DNA of 64,000 nt, taken from assembly GCA_018894105.1 (NCBI GenBank), contig CM032117.1, positions 35,010,501 through 35,074,500 of the forward strand, read 5' to 3'. Both the position numbers and the translations under genes were made by a program. The notes under the pieces were generated by a model. That model saw only the letters and a program-made list of their open reading frames with translations, did no database searches and was not told the origin of the DNA. The stretch is from Jacaranda mimosifolia (lineage: Eukaryota > Streptophyta > Magnoliopsida > Lamiales > Bignoniaceae). Shown here in pieces: positions 35,620 through 48,241 of the stretch (positions within the stretch are counted from its first letter, which is position 1; the number at the start of each line of letters is the position of its first letter).

Positions 35620-36020
35620 TCCAGATATAATTTGATATTTGCAAAGTATGATTCTACCTTAGTAAATGGATTTGTATTAGCATCGACTTTTATTATATCA
35701 CCATTCCTCGAATATTTGAAGTATTGGTGAATGATGGATAGAACCACTCCATTTTCGTGGAACTATGGCCTTTTTAGCAGCATGTTGTAGAAGTCCTTGC
35801 ATTAATGATATGAAACAGAGTTTATGCTTTCAACTCCCCAATAGTAAGATTTAGGTGGATCATTCCAATAGCTCGCTAGCCTCCCTAGTTGAAACCTTAA
35901 ATGGTTAAGGGGCTGTGAGATAAGTCCTCAACTATGATCCCCAATTGTTTCATAGTATACTTTAGCATGATGTTAACCGTTGATCCCCCATCTATAAGTA
36001 TGTGTTTGACTTTTTGATCT
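35620..36020 (-). pseudogene. Gypsy (Tat) aspartic protease region
   Basis: Minus-strand blocks in Tat protease order: GSTVNIMLKYTMKQLGI, RAIGMIHLNLTIGELKA, TLFHIINARTSYNMLL, HENGVVLSIIHQYFK. These match the flap and substrate-binding part. There are stops between blocks. The region from here to RT (34331-35619) holds open stretches such as 35090-35356 and 35295-35534 that are linker sequence of the polyprotein. Confidence 0.75.
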
Positions 36021-36518
36021 TGCATAAATCCATAACAAAGCATGGTCAGTTGTGGGAATTTGATCCTAGCAACAAATCTTCATCTATAAATGCAATAGTA
36101 GCACAACAAAAAATAGAATGCTGGCTCTCTACTTCACTAGATGTTGTAAATGCCATCTTAACCTTATGCTCAAAAACTCTTGTAGGAATAAATTCTCCTG
36201 GAGTTACGGGATCCTGACGACTTATTCTCAATTTTCTAGGCTTAGCACGAAAAGCTTTCTCATATCCTATTAACTTTGGTTGAAGGCATTTAGTGAGATG
36301 TTTTCTCTTTAAGAGTGTTGAATGAAGTTGGTGAACACGTTGTCTTTGCCTCCGCTGACGTATCACGAGAATCCACTCACCTCATCTTCAATTTCTGAAA
36401 CAGAATGTGTATCTGACTTTTCCTTTTTATCAGCGAATAAGGCTTCAAACAGGACTGGATCTATACTTCCAAATTAAAGTATCTTCAATGCCCCTATGAG
36501 TGGGGAGAGAATATTTTT

Positions 36519-38052
36519 CTAGATGCAAGTGACATTTGTAACAGCTATGGCACTAACAACATTTGCATCCGTTGTATCCTCAGTATCAATGATGATTTTT
36601 TCATCTTTTGCCAATGCCATGATTTTTTCCTTGACCACAAAATACTTTTCTATAGGATGGTTAACAACTCGATGATACTTATAGTATTTCGAGTCATTTA
36701 CCTTTCCAACTTCATCGGGATATTTTAGCTCAAGCAACTCGATTATCTTTCATGCCAATAACTCATCAAAGATTTGGGAGACATTAGATTCGGATACTCC
36801 TTTTCTTGTAATTTTTTTAATGTAGGTCAATGTCTTTCGATTGGCATAAGTTGATCAGACTTTTCACCTTTTGTTACTGCTTGCAGCTATTTTGATAGGA
36901 GCTACTTCAATTGCCATGGACTCTTTCACAGTATTTTTAGTGGACTTTTCATTCCTCTTCGAGTCTTTTTTATCTTTCTTTTGATCATCCACTGAAAAAA
37001 GCAGGTTTATGATTTGCAATACTCAACTCCATGTCATGAGCACGAGTGGTCAATTTCTCAAAACTTCGTGGCTTGATTCCTTGGAGGATATAAAAAGCCC
37101 CAAGTACATCCCCTGGATGCACATCTCTATTGCTGAAACTTCTAATCATATGTCCTCGCAATTCAATCTTAGTGCGTGCTAATGGTTGATATAATCAACA
37201 ATTGGCTCGTCCTTCCGTTGCTTTGCATTGGTAAGCTTGATCATACTCACAATGCGATGAGTGTTGTAAAAGTAGTTTAAAAATTCCCTCTCCATTTCTG
37301 CCCAACTATCAATAGACTCAGGCTCCAAATCAATGTATCAATTAAATGCATTTCCATTAAGTGATCTCATGAACTGCTTTACTAGGAAGTCACCATCAGT
37401 TCCTGCATGAGTGCACGTTTTCAAAAAATAGGCAATATATTTCTTCGGATTGCCTTTTCCATCAAACTATTAGAGCTTTGGTGACTGGTAACCTATCGAC
37501 ATCCTTAATGAATCAATCCACTTAGTGTATGGTCTTGAGTATACAAGCAAATTTTGTGAAGTCCACTGTACTGAGCTCTAATGGTGTTAGTTATCATCTC
37601 TTACAATTGTTGTATAGACAGCGTAGCAACAGATGTTGCGGAGCGATTATATTTTTGTACCAAGTCATGCTTGGGTGGCGCTTCATCCATTTGCTTCTCA
37701 TTTTCAACATGATTTGAGGAGTAGGAATGATTTTGGCTAAACTCTCCAACATTTGAGTACTTCAACTTGTTCATTAATTGGGCAATTGGAGGTCTTTGTC
37801 TTCCACAATCTTTTGAAAATCAGCTATGGCTTGAACCATCTGACTAAGTTGTTCATCCCCCATAGTTGTTTAAGTCACCATCGCAGTTAGCATAGCAAAA
37901 AGAGATGATTTGGACTTGATCTCTGTAGGACTTGCTGGTCATCTGTTAGAGTATTATCAAGAATCTTGCCTGGAGGATTGACCAGCTACAGCAATAATAT
38001 CCATAATGTCATCTTAATTCATAATGGTAACTTGGTTCTTTTTAGGTGCCAT
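36519..38052 (-). pseudogene. Gypsy (Tat) gag
   Basis: The start codon at 38052-38050 (MAPKKNQVTIM) is followed by an early stop. The Retrotrans_gag core is clear at about 37200-37480: FDGKGNPKKYIAYFLKTC, HAGTDGDFLVKQFMRSLNG, IDLEPESIDSWAEMEREFL, then TNAKQRKDEPIVDYIN. A later stretch (36737-36519) has YYKYHRVVNHPIEKYF, a decayed knuckle region. No other start upstream fits. Confidence 0.85.
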
Positions 38053-38325
38053 GGAGTGTTTGGAAATAATTACTATAATTTTGATGTAGGGGGAAGAGAT
38101 GAGAGACAGCAACGTCCCACTGGGCATGCCAGAAATTTGTTCACACAAATTTTGAGTCTGCAAAAAAAATATTACAAGACAAGAAATATATGAACAAATT
38201 CAACATTTAATGAAAATAAAAGTGGTTACAATCTATGAGAAATATCTCCACAATTGAAAACTAATTACTTTGATTCTTCTCCTTGGAATACGATTCAAGG
38301 GCTTCATGATTGTTCTTCAATCGGA

Positions 38326-38810
38326 TGCGTAATTTTCTCCTAAACTTATAGGTGAAATCACGAACCACCTCGAAATCAAATATTTATTTTGATATCAAGG
38401 TCTTCAGAATTTAATACTTTTGAAAAAGATGTAGAACCCCTGTGGTTGCAGCACTTCTTCATGGCAAGAGCTTGGACTTGAGAGCTTGATGCTTGGATTT
38501 CTTGATGTATGGTATGTCCTAATACTCCTTTTTATAGGTACAAATTAGGGTTTAATGACTTGAAGCTTGAGTCTTTTTTTGGTCTTAAACACCACTTGAG
38601 ATGAGCTTAACTTACTAATAGGTCACATTTAAACATATTTTGGCCCAATTAGTTAATCCAAAATAAATAAGACTTTTATGATTCATTTTGGATTGGCCCA
38701 TTATATAAAGTCCAAATTTGTTATGAACTTTAATTTGAGATCCAATTCAATAGCCAATTTATTTGGGCTATTAAATGGTGATTTATCTCAATAAAATTTT
38801 GATGCCAACA
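38326..38810 (-). repeat. 5' LTR of the gypsy element
   Basis: Minus strand from TGTTGGCATCAAAATTTT to ...AATTACGCA, partner of 9673-10160. Gag starts about 270 bp downstream. I see no standard PBS next to it; the minus strand continues TCCGATTGAAGAAC. Confidence 0.85.
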
Positions 38811-40077
38811 ATGGTCTTTGAAATTAATTATGTATTTTTATTAAATCAATTCTAAAAAGTAGAATGAGAAATAGGGAATGGATAACAGTTTATCCTTTAT
38901 GCGGGGTATGAAGGTGGGTATGGAGGCAAAGTTGAGAGAGTAGGGATGGGGATGGAGATCAGTGATCCCTAACCGAACCCTCCTCAATGCCATCCCTACT
39001 CTAAAGGAACAAGCATCAAAATATATTTGACAAAACCCCAAAATCCTAAAACAGGTCGAACAACCCTACATAAGAGTAGATGTCGACCGTTCAACTCGAA
39101 TACCCAAAGAACACCCAACTCAAACACCGAAAAAGATACCAGGTGCCTAACAAATACTCAACCAGTACCCAGTGGGTATCAAAGTAAGATTGGTGTCATC
39201 AATACCTCTAGAGGCTAAATAATATTCACAAGTTAATATAATTCATAGAATATGGACTCGTTTACCACTTTAATTAATTCTCACTTCAAGTCTTCAACAT
39301 GTGTGCACATAAATGGTAAAAAGGTAAATATACAGAAATCAGAAGCACTTATATAGTCAAGACAAGATCTAAAGATGAAAATTAATATTACGTGACCATA
39401 GAATGACCACATAATTATTTTGCAACATTTATGCTTAACCTGAGATAGAAAATCACTCCAGAATTAGAATATAAAAAGGATTATTCAAACTTCTTCTATG
39501 TCGATTTATGTCAACAAGCACTTGATGACTCCTTGAAGGTGGCGGTCTCATCGTTGCTTTCTCGCTCTCTTTCGCGAATTTTAACGCAACTTGGATCCTA
39601 AATTGAATTGGATCCCACCTTCCTGCACTTAATGCAATTAATGAAAATTAATTAATGAATAACTTTATCTTAACAAATTAAAGGAAGATAAAAAATTATA
39701 ATTCAACTTTATATTATTCTCAACATGAAAATGATTTTTCAAATTGAAAATAGACAGGTGATGATATGACAAATTAAACACATAAGGATAAAAAATGAAA
39801 AATGACCAAAAAGGCCCAATGGATCAAATAAATCAAACAAATAAAAAGGTCAAATAGCCTAATTGACTAAGCCACCAAGAAGGGCATCAAAATTCTAAAG
39901 GACCGAAGCCCTCTAAGGAAAAATAAATTATAAATATATAGCCCTAAAGAGAGACTAGGCACGAAAAATCATTCGCAAGAATTTATGAAACTTCGAAAAC
40001 ATTTGAGAATTGAGAATTCTCTGCAAAAAAGAAAACTAATGTAAACATAAAATTCACTTTTTTAGATAGAAAAAATT
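38811..40077. other. Unassigned AT-rich spacer
   Basis: No recognisable gene or element. A G-rich patch lies at 38890-38960 and a low-complexity ACCCA-rich stretch at 39090-39180. Confidence 0.4.
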
Positions 40078-40422
40078 TTGTCTCCTTTTTTCATCAACCT
40101 CTATGAATTATTCTCGTGGTGAGTTAAAATAATTTCTTAAAGATGCATGTACTTGTAATGTTCATATTTTCCTAATATTTTTTAATCGCTATTATCATGA
40201 ACTAGTATAATTTATAATAAATACATACATATATATATATAAATTGAAGTATGTGAGGCAAAGATTTGAACTAGGATAATTAAAAAAAATTGTCTTTTTT
40301 TTTCCCCTCAACCTCTACAAATCGTTTGAGTTAAAATTTATTTGCCTTAAAGATGCATTACTTATAATGTTCATATTTTTCTAATATTTTTTAATTTTTA
40401 TTAGAAGAAATTGAAGTATATG
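40078..40422. repeat. Local tandem duplication, target of both MULEs
   Basis: Copy 1 (about 40078-40290) and copy 2 (40291-40422, continuing at 48320-48358 and 53568 onward) share the order tgtct...caacctct, ttaaagatgcat, taatgttcatatttt, taatattttttaat, ttgaagtat(g/a)tg and tgaactaggataatt. Element E1 split copy 2 after ttgaagtatatg, and E2 split it again after ggataattta. Confidence 0.75.
40414..40422 (+). other. E1 target-site duplication, left
   Basis: aagtatatg, identical to 48320-48328. Nine bases is the Mutator-superfamily size. Confidence 0.92.
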
Positions 40423-40502
40423 GGCTTTTTTACCAAAAAATTGTAAAAAAAAAAAAATTACAAAAATACGGCACTATTCACAACTTTTACATTTTTATAG
40501 TA

Positions 40503-40525
40503 AGTTGCAGTCACAGACTGTAACT
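40503..40525. promoter_or_regulatory. Subterminal palindrome, E1 left
   Basis: AGTTGCAGTC, ACA, GACTGTAACT: a 10-bp stem with one mismatch, about 80 bp from the element end. It occurs in all four TIRs of E1 and E2. Likely a transposase or host-protein site; function is inferred. Confidence 0.6.
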
Positions 40526-41148
40526 TTCAACTGTAATGAATAGTTACTGTACCCATAATTTTTTATTCTAAAAAATTTTATTTTTTTGTGTATAAATTCT
40601 TTTATGGCTTGTTCTCCTATATTTTGGGAAAATATTTTTCAGCCCCCAAAATATTTCAAAATATATGCACATTCTCCAATATTTTTCCCAAAATACTCTA
40701 ATTTTTTACCAAAAAAGTTCTCTCATAATTCACCCAAAAAGCCCTACACCCTAAAAAGCTCACATATCCTCTCATTTTCTCACTCCATCTTTCATATCAA
40801 CCATTCATTACTTCACTTATATATACATATATATATATACACACATATATTTTACATATATGAAAATATTAAAATTTTGCTATTTAAAAAATTCTAAGAC
40901 TTATATTTACCGAAAAAAATATTTAATGTAATAATTAATTAAAAATATTAAATACCTTATTAATTTTTTTTAAAAATTATTCTAAATTTTTTTTTCAAAA
41001 GAAATGTTAGTTTAATAGTAATAAAAACCTTTGGTTTATTTTCATTTCATTTGATATGATTCAGGTAATCCTTTCTCGTTCTCCTCCTCCTCCTCATCTC
41101 TTCTTCCTTTTTTTTTTTTTTTTTTTTTTCCTTTTCTATGTTTCTTTG

Positions 41149-41240
41149 GCCGGCCAGCAGGGCATTTGCCGGCCGCACCTGCTGGTGCTGTTGGCCAGCG
41201 GCCAGTCAGATCTGGCCCCCGGCGGCAGACGGCCAGATTT
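41149..41240. other. GC-rich island in E1 left TIR
   Basis: About 90 bp of ggccggcc, cacctgctggtgctg and cggccag words in an otherwise AT-rich repeat, next to a T-run. The right TIR has a longer version (47476-47609) with an extra gctggtgctg-type duplication. Absent from E2. Confidence 0.7.
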
Positions 41241-42139
41241 GGTTTTATTTTATTATTATTTTATTATTTTTTTTTAAATTAGTAAAATAAATAAATAAAT
41301 AAAATAATTGTTTGGGTTATTGTTTCAGGTTTGAATGGTGTATACTTGTGTATTATTTCGCTTGATTGAGGTAAGTTTTTTAATTATGCTAAAATTTAAT
41401 TATGTTTTAGTTATGTTCATTATGTTTTGGTTAATTATCTCCATTAATTAAAGTTTGATTTATGTTTTAGTTATATGAAATATGTATTATATAATTTGTC
41501 TCAATTAGTTAAAATTTATTTATTTATTAGTTAAAATTTGATTTATGTTTTAGTTTTATGAATTATATTTTATATAATTTGTCTCAATTAGTTAAAACTT
41601 AATCATGTTTTAGTTGAAATTTGATTTACGTGTTGGTTAAACTCAAATAATAATTTATTATTTTTGGTATAATAATTTGATTTAACATAAATAATGATTT
41701 ATGTATTAGTTGAAATTTGGATTACATTTTATGTTAGTTTTATATGTTGTTATATTTGTTAGAGTTATGTTTTTATTTGAATTACAAATTTTGTTAGAAT
41801 TATTATTGAGTTAAATTTTGTGGTACTACATATTGAATTGTATTAAAATTTAAATTCTCATTCAGTTTGTGAAATTATGATTTATTAATAAATATGTGTC
41901 CATCCTAGTAACATGTGCCTAATGATGCAAGCTATCTTGACTTGGTGAAAATCTTTTGTCAGTGTTAATTTTAGTGGAGCATTAATATAGCAATAGATAT
42001 CTTAACTTGGTGGAAAAAATTAGTTTTAGTTAATGATTCCAATCCTCAATTTGTTTGTCATTCACATTAATATACCAATAAAATTTTTAGATGTATCTAA
42101 TCATATTTTTTAATTTATTTTTTCAGCAAATATTTTAGG

Positions 42140-43642
42140 ATGGATATAAGAGATATATATGGTCCACGTGATCCCAGTGTCTTATACATGCAAGATGGCC
42201 ATCGATCAGAGAGTGTATTAGCTGGAGATATAGATGATACTTTACTTGTTAGACGAGGAGATAGAAGATTTTGGAGAATTATAGGACACCAAGCTCTACA
42301 CCCTCGTGTATTATCTTTATTAAATGAGATGGGATTCTATGGTGTCTACAGTTGTAGAAATATTGAGACTGATGTTCATGTGATTACGGCTCTGGTCGAG
42401 AGGTGGAGCTCAGAGACTCACACATTTCATTTACGTGTGGGAGAGGCTACAGTTACGTTGCAAGACATAGCAATTATTTGGGCATTACCGATAGACGGTA
42501 TTGTTGTTACCGGTGTAGACTATATTCGCAACCTCACGCAGTGGCAAGATTATTATCATCGTTATCTCGAATTTATTCCGAAAGAGCGAGACCTTAGGGG
42601 GTCACAGCTTCATCTTATTGCTCTTACAGACCATGTACATAATAATAGAATTACGGATCATAGCACAATTTTGGACGTCCAACAATACGCACGTGTTTGT
42701 GCGTTGATACTTCTTGGAGGTCTTATGTGCCCAAGCTCATCAGGTTCTGCAATATCATTGATTTACTTACAGAATATGGAGCAAATCTATGAAGTCCGTA
42801 ACTTTAGTTGGGGTTGCGCAGTTTTATCGTTCATGTATCGTGAGCTTTGCACTGCATCACGTAGAGGAAGATCAAATATTGGTGGAGTGATGCAGTTGTT
42901 ACAGGTGAAGTAGTATTATTTTGCCTTTATGTTAATTCTAACAATTAGGTACGACGCCTAAAAAATTATTAATTTTAGATTTGGGCATGGTCACGCATTA
43001 CAACATTGACACCTATAATATTAAGTTCTCGTGTCGATGACAATGAAGCTCCAGAAGTAGTTGATGGACTGCCAATTCCTCCATATGGTGCTCGGTAAGA
43101 TAATATATTTTATAGTTTATTAACATTTTCATGCAACTTTTTTCTGTGTATATGGATAATATAAATTGTTATATTAATATCAATTGAATGGATTTTTAGG
43201 TGGTGGCATTATAATTCTTTCACGTAAACAGCAAGTCACTCTGTACGAATCATAAGAGATATGCTTGATAGAATGTCGACAAATGAGGTAAAAAATTGTA
43301 TAATAATAATACTTTTTACATCAAATATTCTGATAAGTTATTTATCTATATAAATATGGCTCAATACATTTATATGCAGTTTATATGGCAACCATATGAC
43401 CCGATCCAAGACATTCAAAACTAGCCAGTCCAGTGTGCTCCGAGGCTTTGGATAGCATCGTGTCCATTAGTCAACTTTGCTATAATTGAGATGCATCATC
43501 CAGAACGAGTGCTCAGGCAATTTGGTATGTGACAACATATTCCTCCACTACTGGCTGAGAGAGGTTCAATATTACATGACATATCACATAGAGGTCATCC
43601 TGGACAAGATTGGTCCATTTATCACATGGATTTATCACATGA
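42140..43642 (+). pseudogene. E1 plant mobile domain (PMD) gene, truncated
   Basis: Exon 1 (42140-42904) is fully open, 255 codons. It has the PMD core: RRFWRIIGHQALHPRVLSLL, then HVITALVERWSSETHTFHL, EATVTLQDIAIIWALPIDG. Exon 2 (42979-43094) continues in phase with IWAWSRITTLTPI and ends PIPPYGAR. Exon 3 (43200-43287) and exon 4 (from 43380) keep consensus splice sites but contain stops: TAA at 43225-43227 (CAA in E2), then TAG and TGA in exon 4. After 43642 the sequence jumps to antisense transposase, so the C-terminus is lost; E2 retains it. PMD proteins of this MAIN/MAIL-like class occur both in transposons and as host silencing factors. The start is the first Met after the acceptor-like ttttcag. 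Confidence 0.88.
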
Positions 43643-46235
43643 GTTCGATTGGTACGGTCTCTACCTACATTACGTCGCTCTCGACGTGCAGGGTTATGAA
43701 CTAGCTCAAAATTAGGATCATCCCAATAATCGTCCGACCACAATGGTTGAAATCTCCCTTTATAAGTTGCAATATAATGTTCCACTTTATAATATTCCTT
43801 CACAAGTGATGCACAGTTGATCCCAAATGTTCGACATACTTGCATTGCATGTGAGCAAGGAATTCCATATTCAGCCCATTTCCCACATGAGCACTCTTGT
43901 GTCCGAAGCTTCACAACATGAGTATGATTCCCACGTGATGTGTCCATCCTAGTAATGACAGAAGCTGATTGTTCAGCGTAATCAACCTTTTGGACGAAGT
44001 GATTAACAGAATGATGCTGCCATTTTGTGTATATGTCAAAAGCATAATCAGCCCATAATTGATCATTTTGCCTCATCCTCCGGCCATTAGTGATCCAACG
44101 AAGAAAATATTTCACGCAACGATCAAATGTTGTTTGAACAATAGTTGTAATTGGTAGTCAGCGAGCACTTTTTAACACCCCATTTATACATTCGGACATG
44201 TTTGTAGTCAAAATGCCAAACCGACATCCTCCATCATGAGATAATGTCCATTGGCTCTTGTCTATCCGCTCCAAGTAGGAGTAAGCATGGTCATTAATAC
44301 TCTTTATGTCGTCCATCTTTTTTTCAAAATTTCGGATTTGAACTGCAGCACCAGCTTTCCAACACATGTCCTTCAATTGATGTTCTTAAAATGTTTATTG
44401 AAATTTGAACACACATGCCTCAAACAAAATAGATGTACTCCACGAGGGGGCGTGAAATCAGGTATGCTCTCTACAGCAGCCAAAATACTATGGTGACGAT
44501 CAGAAAGTAAACAATAGCCATCCACCCCTCTGATAATGTGTTTCGCCAACATCTGAAGGAACCATTTCCAAGACATCAAAGTTTCCTCATCTACTATGGC
44601 AAAAGCTATAGGCATCACATTCTGATTTGCATCCATGGCTACGGCAACAAGCATTTTATGTTTATACTTTGTGTATAAATGAGTTCCATCTACACTGATA
44701 AGTTTGCGGCAATGTTGGAACCCTTCTATACATGGTCGAAATGCCCAAAAGACATATTTCAACATCTTTTGTCCTGGTATGCCTGTTTCAAGATGACTCC
44801 ATTCAACAATTGTTCCTGAATTCCATTTCTGGAGAGCTCCCATATATTTCGGTAATTTTCTTACCGAGGTCTCCCAAGTCCCATAAAGCTTTTCCCTCGC
44901 ACATTTCATGCTATTCCATGCCTTAGCATAAGAGATTTCATAACCATACTTTTCTTTTACCATCATTTGCATACTTGCAACCCCATAACTTGGATTACCT
45001 CGAACAGTGTCCAATAGGTCTAAAGCAATCATATTTCTGCTTAAATTTCAGTGATCCATTGAAACCCCATCCATAAGGCATATGTGAGGACCTCCATACT
45101 TGGTAATTCTCCACAATCCCTTTTTCTCTTTAAATATTCCCCTCAGACTCCACGGACACGAAGGTTGTCCTCTGTTATGATGTTTGCACACCACTTTCCA
45201 TAACTTTGGTGTGCTCTCAAGAACCCGATATTCTCGTCTCGCCACTGGCACTGAATAATCTTTCACAGAAGTGATAAAATGCTCCTTACTCTTGAATACC
45301 ATTCCCACGTGCAGTGCTCCTTTACTTGAGTCGTAAAACTCAGTCCAACCACGAGTTGGAATATCCACAGAATCTGCCTGTATAAATATATCATTATCAT
45401 CTATTGCAGAGAAGAATGGATATACGGGATATAGACTTGGTTGCGTAGTCGTGGATGTGTGTCTTCTTGTCTCATGTGGTAGTTGTTGAGAAGATGTTCC
45501 CTCGCCGTGTGAAGGCAATAGCTCTTCCATTGTATCAATATCTACCTCATCATCATCACTACCACTAAAATCATCATCACTATCATTTTCATCTGGTTCT
45601 GAATCCCTCAACTCTTCATCACGAAAACTATCTACTCGTGGCTCTGGTTCATCATCATGAACGAAATGCGTTGGGTTATCTTGCTCTCCTTCAAAAACTT
45701 GATGAGAGATAGAAGGGCCTTCACCAAAATCATGAATCCCAACATTTGCAAACCCTTGCGTGACCACAGGAACATTTATTTCTGTTTGAGTTGGGTATTG
45801 TTGATCCAATCCAAAAACTTGGTAAGAGGCAAATTGACCTTCGGGTTGCATCAAAAGCCCCATGTAAGACCCCACTCCAACAGTATTATCAACACCAGTC
45901 TGACTTATTGCTTCTATCTCAACATATAATTCCACATTATCAAGTTGGCACTGTGGACCAAACAACATAGATAAACCACCATCATTCTATATTTCCACAA
46001 GTGTAGATATCCCGTACTGTTTATCCAAATAGAATTTTGCTTGAATTTTTAGTTTATAGCTACTGCTATCAATAGCTGTCGCTCCATAAATTTCATGGCA
46101 CAGATCAGAATATGTTATTTCACGAGATACTCTAATAATACTGCATGCTGGACGATCATAATCCACTGAGCGAGAATCTCCAGTAATATTTCCGCCAAAG
46201 TATATTAGAACAACAATGGTACTCGAAGTCGACAT
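43643..46235 (-). pseudogene. E1 MuDR-type transposase
   Basis: Intronless, about 864 codons from MSTSSTIVVLIYFGG at 46235. Order: PB1-like N-terminal segment; acidic linker (EPDENDSDDDFSGSDDD); MuDR DNA-binding domain (VFKSKEHFITSVKDYSV to WRITKYGGPHIC); DDE core with LISVDGTHLYTKYKHKM and GYCLLSDRHHSI; SWIM finger CSCGKWAEYGIPCSH near 43840-43900. Breaks: TAG at 45987-45989, TGA at 45048-45050 and 44158-44160, and a one-base frameshift near 44373-44376. An upstream in-frame Met at 46256 is possible. The C-terminal tail after RDRTNRT is lost at the deletion but present in E2. The protein would bind the TIRs and cut the element out. Confidence 0.9.
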
Positions 46236-46726
46236 ACCTTCCACAAATACACACATAAATTATATTAATTAATCAGTCTAATCAATAATTATCATAAAAA
46301 TTTACATTTTTCAACATTTCTACAGTACACAAAAAGTAAATTTACATATACTAACAAAAATTTAATTAACTCATAAAAACACAAATCTATGAAAATATAA
46401 CAACATTTAGTACTTTAATCAAATTTAAACTAATATAATTTAATCTAATTCATAAATTAAATTTAAGCTAACATAATAAATCATATTATAAACTAGCATT
46501 TATAATTAATAATATTAATAAACACATAATGACATATAAACACTCCCCCTTATGTCCATCATCATCATGCAAGAAATTAAAAACCAATCAGCAACAAATG
46601 AGAAGGCTCCACCCCTTCTCCCAACATCCCATCCTCCTTTGTGAATTCACCAATTCTAAACATTTTTAAATTATTGTACTATAAAAATATTACAAAATTA
46701 AAATAAGATATCCAAGCTTACCTTTA
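46236..46726 (-). promoter_or_regulatory. E1 5' region of the transposase gene
   Basis: AT-rich sequence between the TIR and the transposase start, nearly identical to 52262-52751 in E2. It includes the word ccacgcccttctcc-like block at 46608-46622 (plus strand) and is the probable 5' untranslated region. No TATA box stands out among the many AT runs. Confidence 0.4.
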
Positions 46727-47475
46727 AATGCTCCACTAAAATTAACACTGACAAAAGATTTCCACCAAGTCAAGATAACCTGCATCATTAGGAAAAAAAT
46801 TACTAGGATGGACACATATTTATTAATAAATCATAATTTCACAAACTGAATGAGAATTTAAATTTTAATACAATTCAATACGTAGTACCACAAAATTTAA
46901 CTCAATAATAATTCTAACAAAATTTGTAATTCAAATAAAAACATAACTCTAACAAATATAACAACATATAAAACTAACATAAAATGTAATCCAAATTTCA
47001 ACTAATACATAAATCATTATTTCTGTTAAATCAAATTATTATACCAAAAATAATAAATTATTATTTGAGTTTAACCAACACGTAAATCAAATTTCGACTA
47101 AAAGATGATTAAGTTTTAACGAATTGAGACAAATTATATAAAATACAATTCATAAAACTAAAACATAAATCAAATTTTAACTAAAAAAATAAATAAATTT
47201 TAACTAATTGAGACAAATTATATAATACATATTTCATATAACTAAAACATAAATCAAACTCTAATTAATGGAGATAATTAACCAAAACATAATGAACATA
47301 ACTAAAACATAATTAAATTTTAGCATAATTAAAAAACTTACCACAATCAAGTGAAATAATACACAAGTATACACCATTCAAACCTGAAACAATAACCCAA
47401 ATAATCATTTTATTTATTTATTTTTTTTACTAATTTTAAAAAAATATTAAAAAATAAAATAAAATAAAATAAAAC

Positions 47476-47609
47476 CAGATTTGGCCGCCTGTCGCCGGCG
47501 GCCAGATCTGACCGGCCGCTAGCCAGCAGCACCAAGCAGCAGCACCTGCTTGGTGCTGCTGCCCAGCACCAGCAGGTGCGGCCGGCAAGTGCCCTGCCGG
47601 CCGGCCAAA
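47476..47609. other. GC-rich island in E1 right TIR
   Basis: About 130 bp; contains two agcagcacc/ggtgctgct blocks that can fold back on each other (around 47525-47570). Longer than the left-TIR copy. Confidence 0.7.
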
Positions 47610-48218
47610 GAAACATAGAAAAGGGAAAAAAAAAAAAAAAAAAGGAAGAAGAGAGGAGGAGAAGGAGAAAGGGTTACCTGAATCATATCAAATGAAATGA
47701 AAATGAACCAAAGGTTTTTATTACTATTAAACTAACATTTCTTTTGAAAAAAAAATTTAGAATAATTTTTTAAAAAAATTAATAAGGTATTTAATATTTT
47801 TAATTAATTATTACATTAAATATTTTTTTCGGTAAATATAAGTCTTAGAATTTTTTAAATAGAAAAATTTTAATATTTTCATATATGTAAAATATATGTG
47901 TGTATATACATATATATGTATATATAAGTGAAGTAATGAATGGTTGATATGAAAGATGGAGTGAGAAAATGAGAGGATATGTGAGCTTTTTAGGGTGTAG
48001 GGCTTTTTGGGTGAATTATGAGAGAATTTTTTTGGTAAAAAATTAGAGTATTTTGGGAAAAATATTGGAGAATGTGCATGTATTTTGAAATATTTTGGGG
48101 GCTGAAAAATATTTTTCCAAAATATAGGAGAACAAGCCCTAAAAGAATTTATACACAAAAAAATAAAAATTTTTAGATTAAAAAATTGTGGGTACAGTAA
48201 CTATTAATTACAGTTGAA

Positions 48219-48241
48219 AGTTACAGTCTGTGACTGCAACT
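48219..48241. promoter_or_regulatory. Subterminal palindrome, E1 right
   Basis: AGTTACAGTC, TGT, GACTGCAACT; one mismatch in the stem, about 80 bp from the end. Confidence 0.6.

Larger units (their letters stand above)
9673..38810 (-). mobile_element. Tat-lineage Ty3/gypsy retrotransposon with nested insertions
   Basis: Two LTRs of about 487 bp (9673-10160 and 38326-38810) match closely by eye (about 7 differences in one 105-bp stretch). Between them, on the minus strand, are gag, protease, RT, RNase H, a second archaeal-type RNase H, and integrase, in the order and with the extra RNase H that define the Tat lineage. Without the insertion from about 11.7 to 29.1 kb the element would be about 11.7 kb, a usual size for Tat. 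I could not find matching 5-bp target duplications, so it may have recombined or the flanks have decayed. Confidence 0.8.
40423..41983 (+). repeat. E1 left terminal inverted repeat
   Basis: Reverse complement of 46727-48319, traceable from the outer end to the gtggagcatt word. It contains the subterminal palindrome (40503-40525) and an E1-only segment (about 40551-41265) with a GC-rich island. Beyond 41300 it has many TTATGTTTTAGTTA-type direct repeats. MULE TIRs act as transposase binding sites and promoters for the inward-reading genes. Confidence 0.9.

Noticed and set aside
40586..40897. A 103-codon ORF in the E1 left TIR, repeated in the right TIR (47811-48158)
   Set aside because: It is low-complexity (Ser/Phe/His/Tyr-rich), ends in a TATA-type repeat, and recurs only because the TIR is duplicated. 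No motif, and absent from E2.
42403..42597. ORF overlapping PMD exon 1
   Set aside because: Different frame of the same strand within a strongly matching PMD coding exon.
44251..45929. Plus-strand ORFs at 44251-44496, 44732-44926 and 45657-45929
   Set aside because: They lie opposite to the clear minus-strand transposase domains and show no motifs.
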